DNA from: CAXBID01 sp049791475
Lineage (GTDB): Bacteria > Bacteroidota > Bacteroidia > Flavobacteriales > Flavobacteriaceae
DNA: 5,857 nucleotides
Direction: 5' to 3'
Assembly: GCA_049791475.1 (NCBI GenBank)
Contig: JBAQZZ010000119.1
Coordinates: forward strand, 1 to 5,857
Part shown: one piece after another, positions 5,815-5,857 of the stretch
How positions within the stretch are numbered: position 1 is the first letter of the stretch
Layout: each line of letters opens with the position of its first letter
The notes under the pieces: model-generated
Seen by the model: only the letters and a program-made list of their open reading frames with translations
The model's database searches: none
What the model was told of the DNA's origin: nothing
Made by a program: the position numbers and the translations under genes

Positions 5815-5857
5815 CCTCCCCTTTTTTAAGGGGAGGTGCCGATAGGCGGAGGGGTCA
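5815..5857. repeat. G-rich REP-like inverted repeat, cut by the window edge
   Basis: CCTCCCCTT (5815-5823) pairs perfectly with AAGGGGAGG (5828-5836) around a TTTT loop. A second small hairpin, GCC-GATA-GGC (5838-5847), follows, then GGAGGGGT (5848-5855), which resembles the first G-rich arm in another order. This GC-rich island in AT-rich intergenic DNA looks like a dispersed repeat unit of the kind seen between genes in Flavobacteriia. It lies about 165 bases upstream of the symporter start and may continue past the window. Confidence 0.6.

Overview
The window looks like a chromosomal segment of an AT-rich Bacteroidota, most likely from the Flavobacteriia. Four things suggest this: low GC outside a few structured islands, a TTTG-N20-TAnnTTTG promoter, a barrel receptor with an N-terminal carboxypeptidase-regulatory-like domain, and Bacteroidota-type protein sequences throughout. 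No rRNA, tRNA or CRISPR array is visible.

Left part (1-821), accessory. The window opens inside the 3' end of a group II intron on the + strand. Domain V, domain VI with a bulged branch-point adenosine, and a probable 3' splice boundary near 124/125 can all be folded by eye; the intron's 5' part and any reverse transcriptase lie outside the window. About 15 bases on is a compact parDE toxin-antitoxin operon on the - strand. Its ATGA overlap, promoter and palindromic operator are all readable, and they place the ParD start at 681 rather than at the longer ORF start at 711. Upstream of parD is an 80-nt, relatively GC-rich imperfect hairpin (742-821). The sequence just outside it resembles, in inverted orientation, the sequence just after the intron. 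ParDE may therefore be a small mobile unit bounded by related structured elements, one of which could have been the intron's landing site.

Middle (822-1290), non-coding. No gene is seen, but there are four hairpins: two near-perfect bidirectional terminator-like palindromes, one weaker hairpin, and a strong terminator serving the receptor gene to its right.

Right part (1291-5857), ordinary chromosome. An 825-residue outer-membrane TonB-dependent-receptor-like protein (- strand) has no SusD partner. It is divergent from a small CoA-binding Rossmann protein (+ strand), which is convergent with a sodium:solute symporter (- strand). The last two coding regions overlap tail to tail by 30 bases. 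The window ends in a G-rich, REP-like inverted repeat cut by the window edge.

The three right-hand genes are on alternating strands and do not form an operon. The receptor (outer membrane) and symporter (inner membrane) could both serve nutrient uptake, but nothing in the sequence links them to one substrate.
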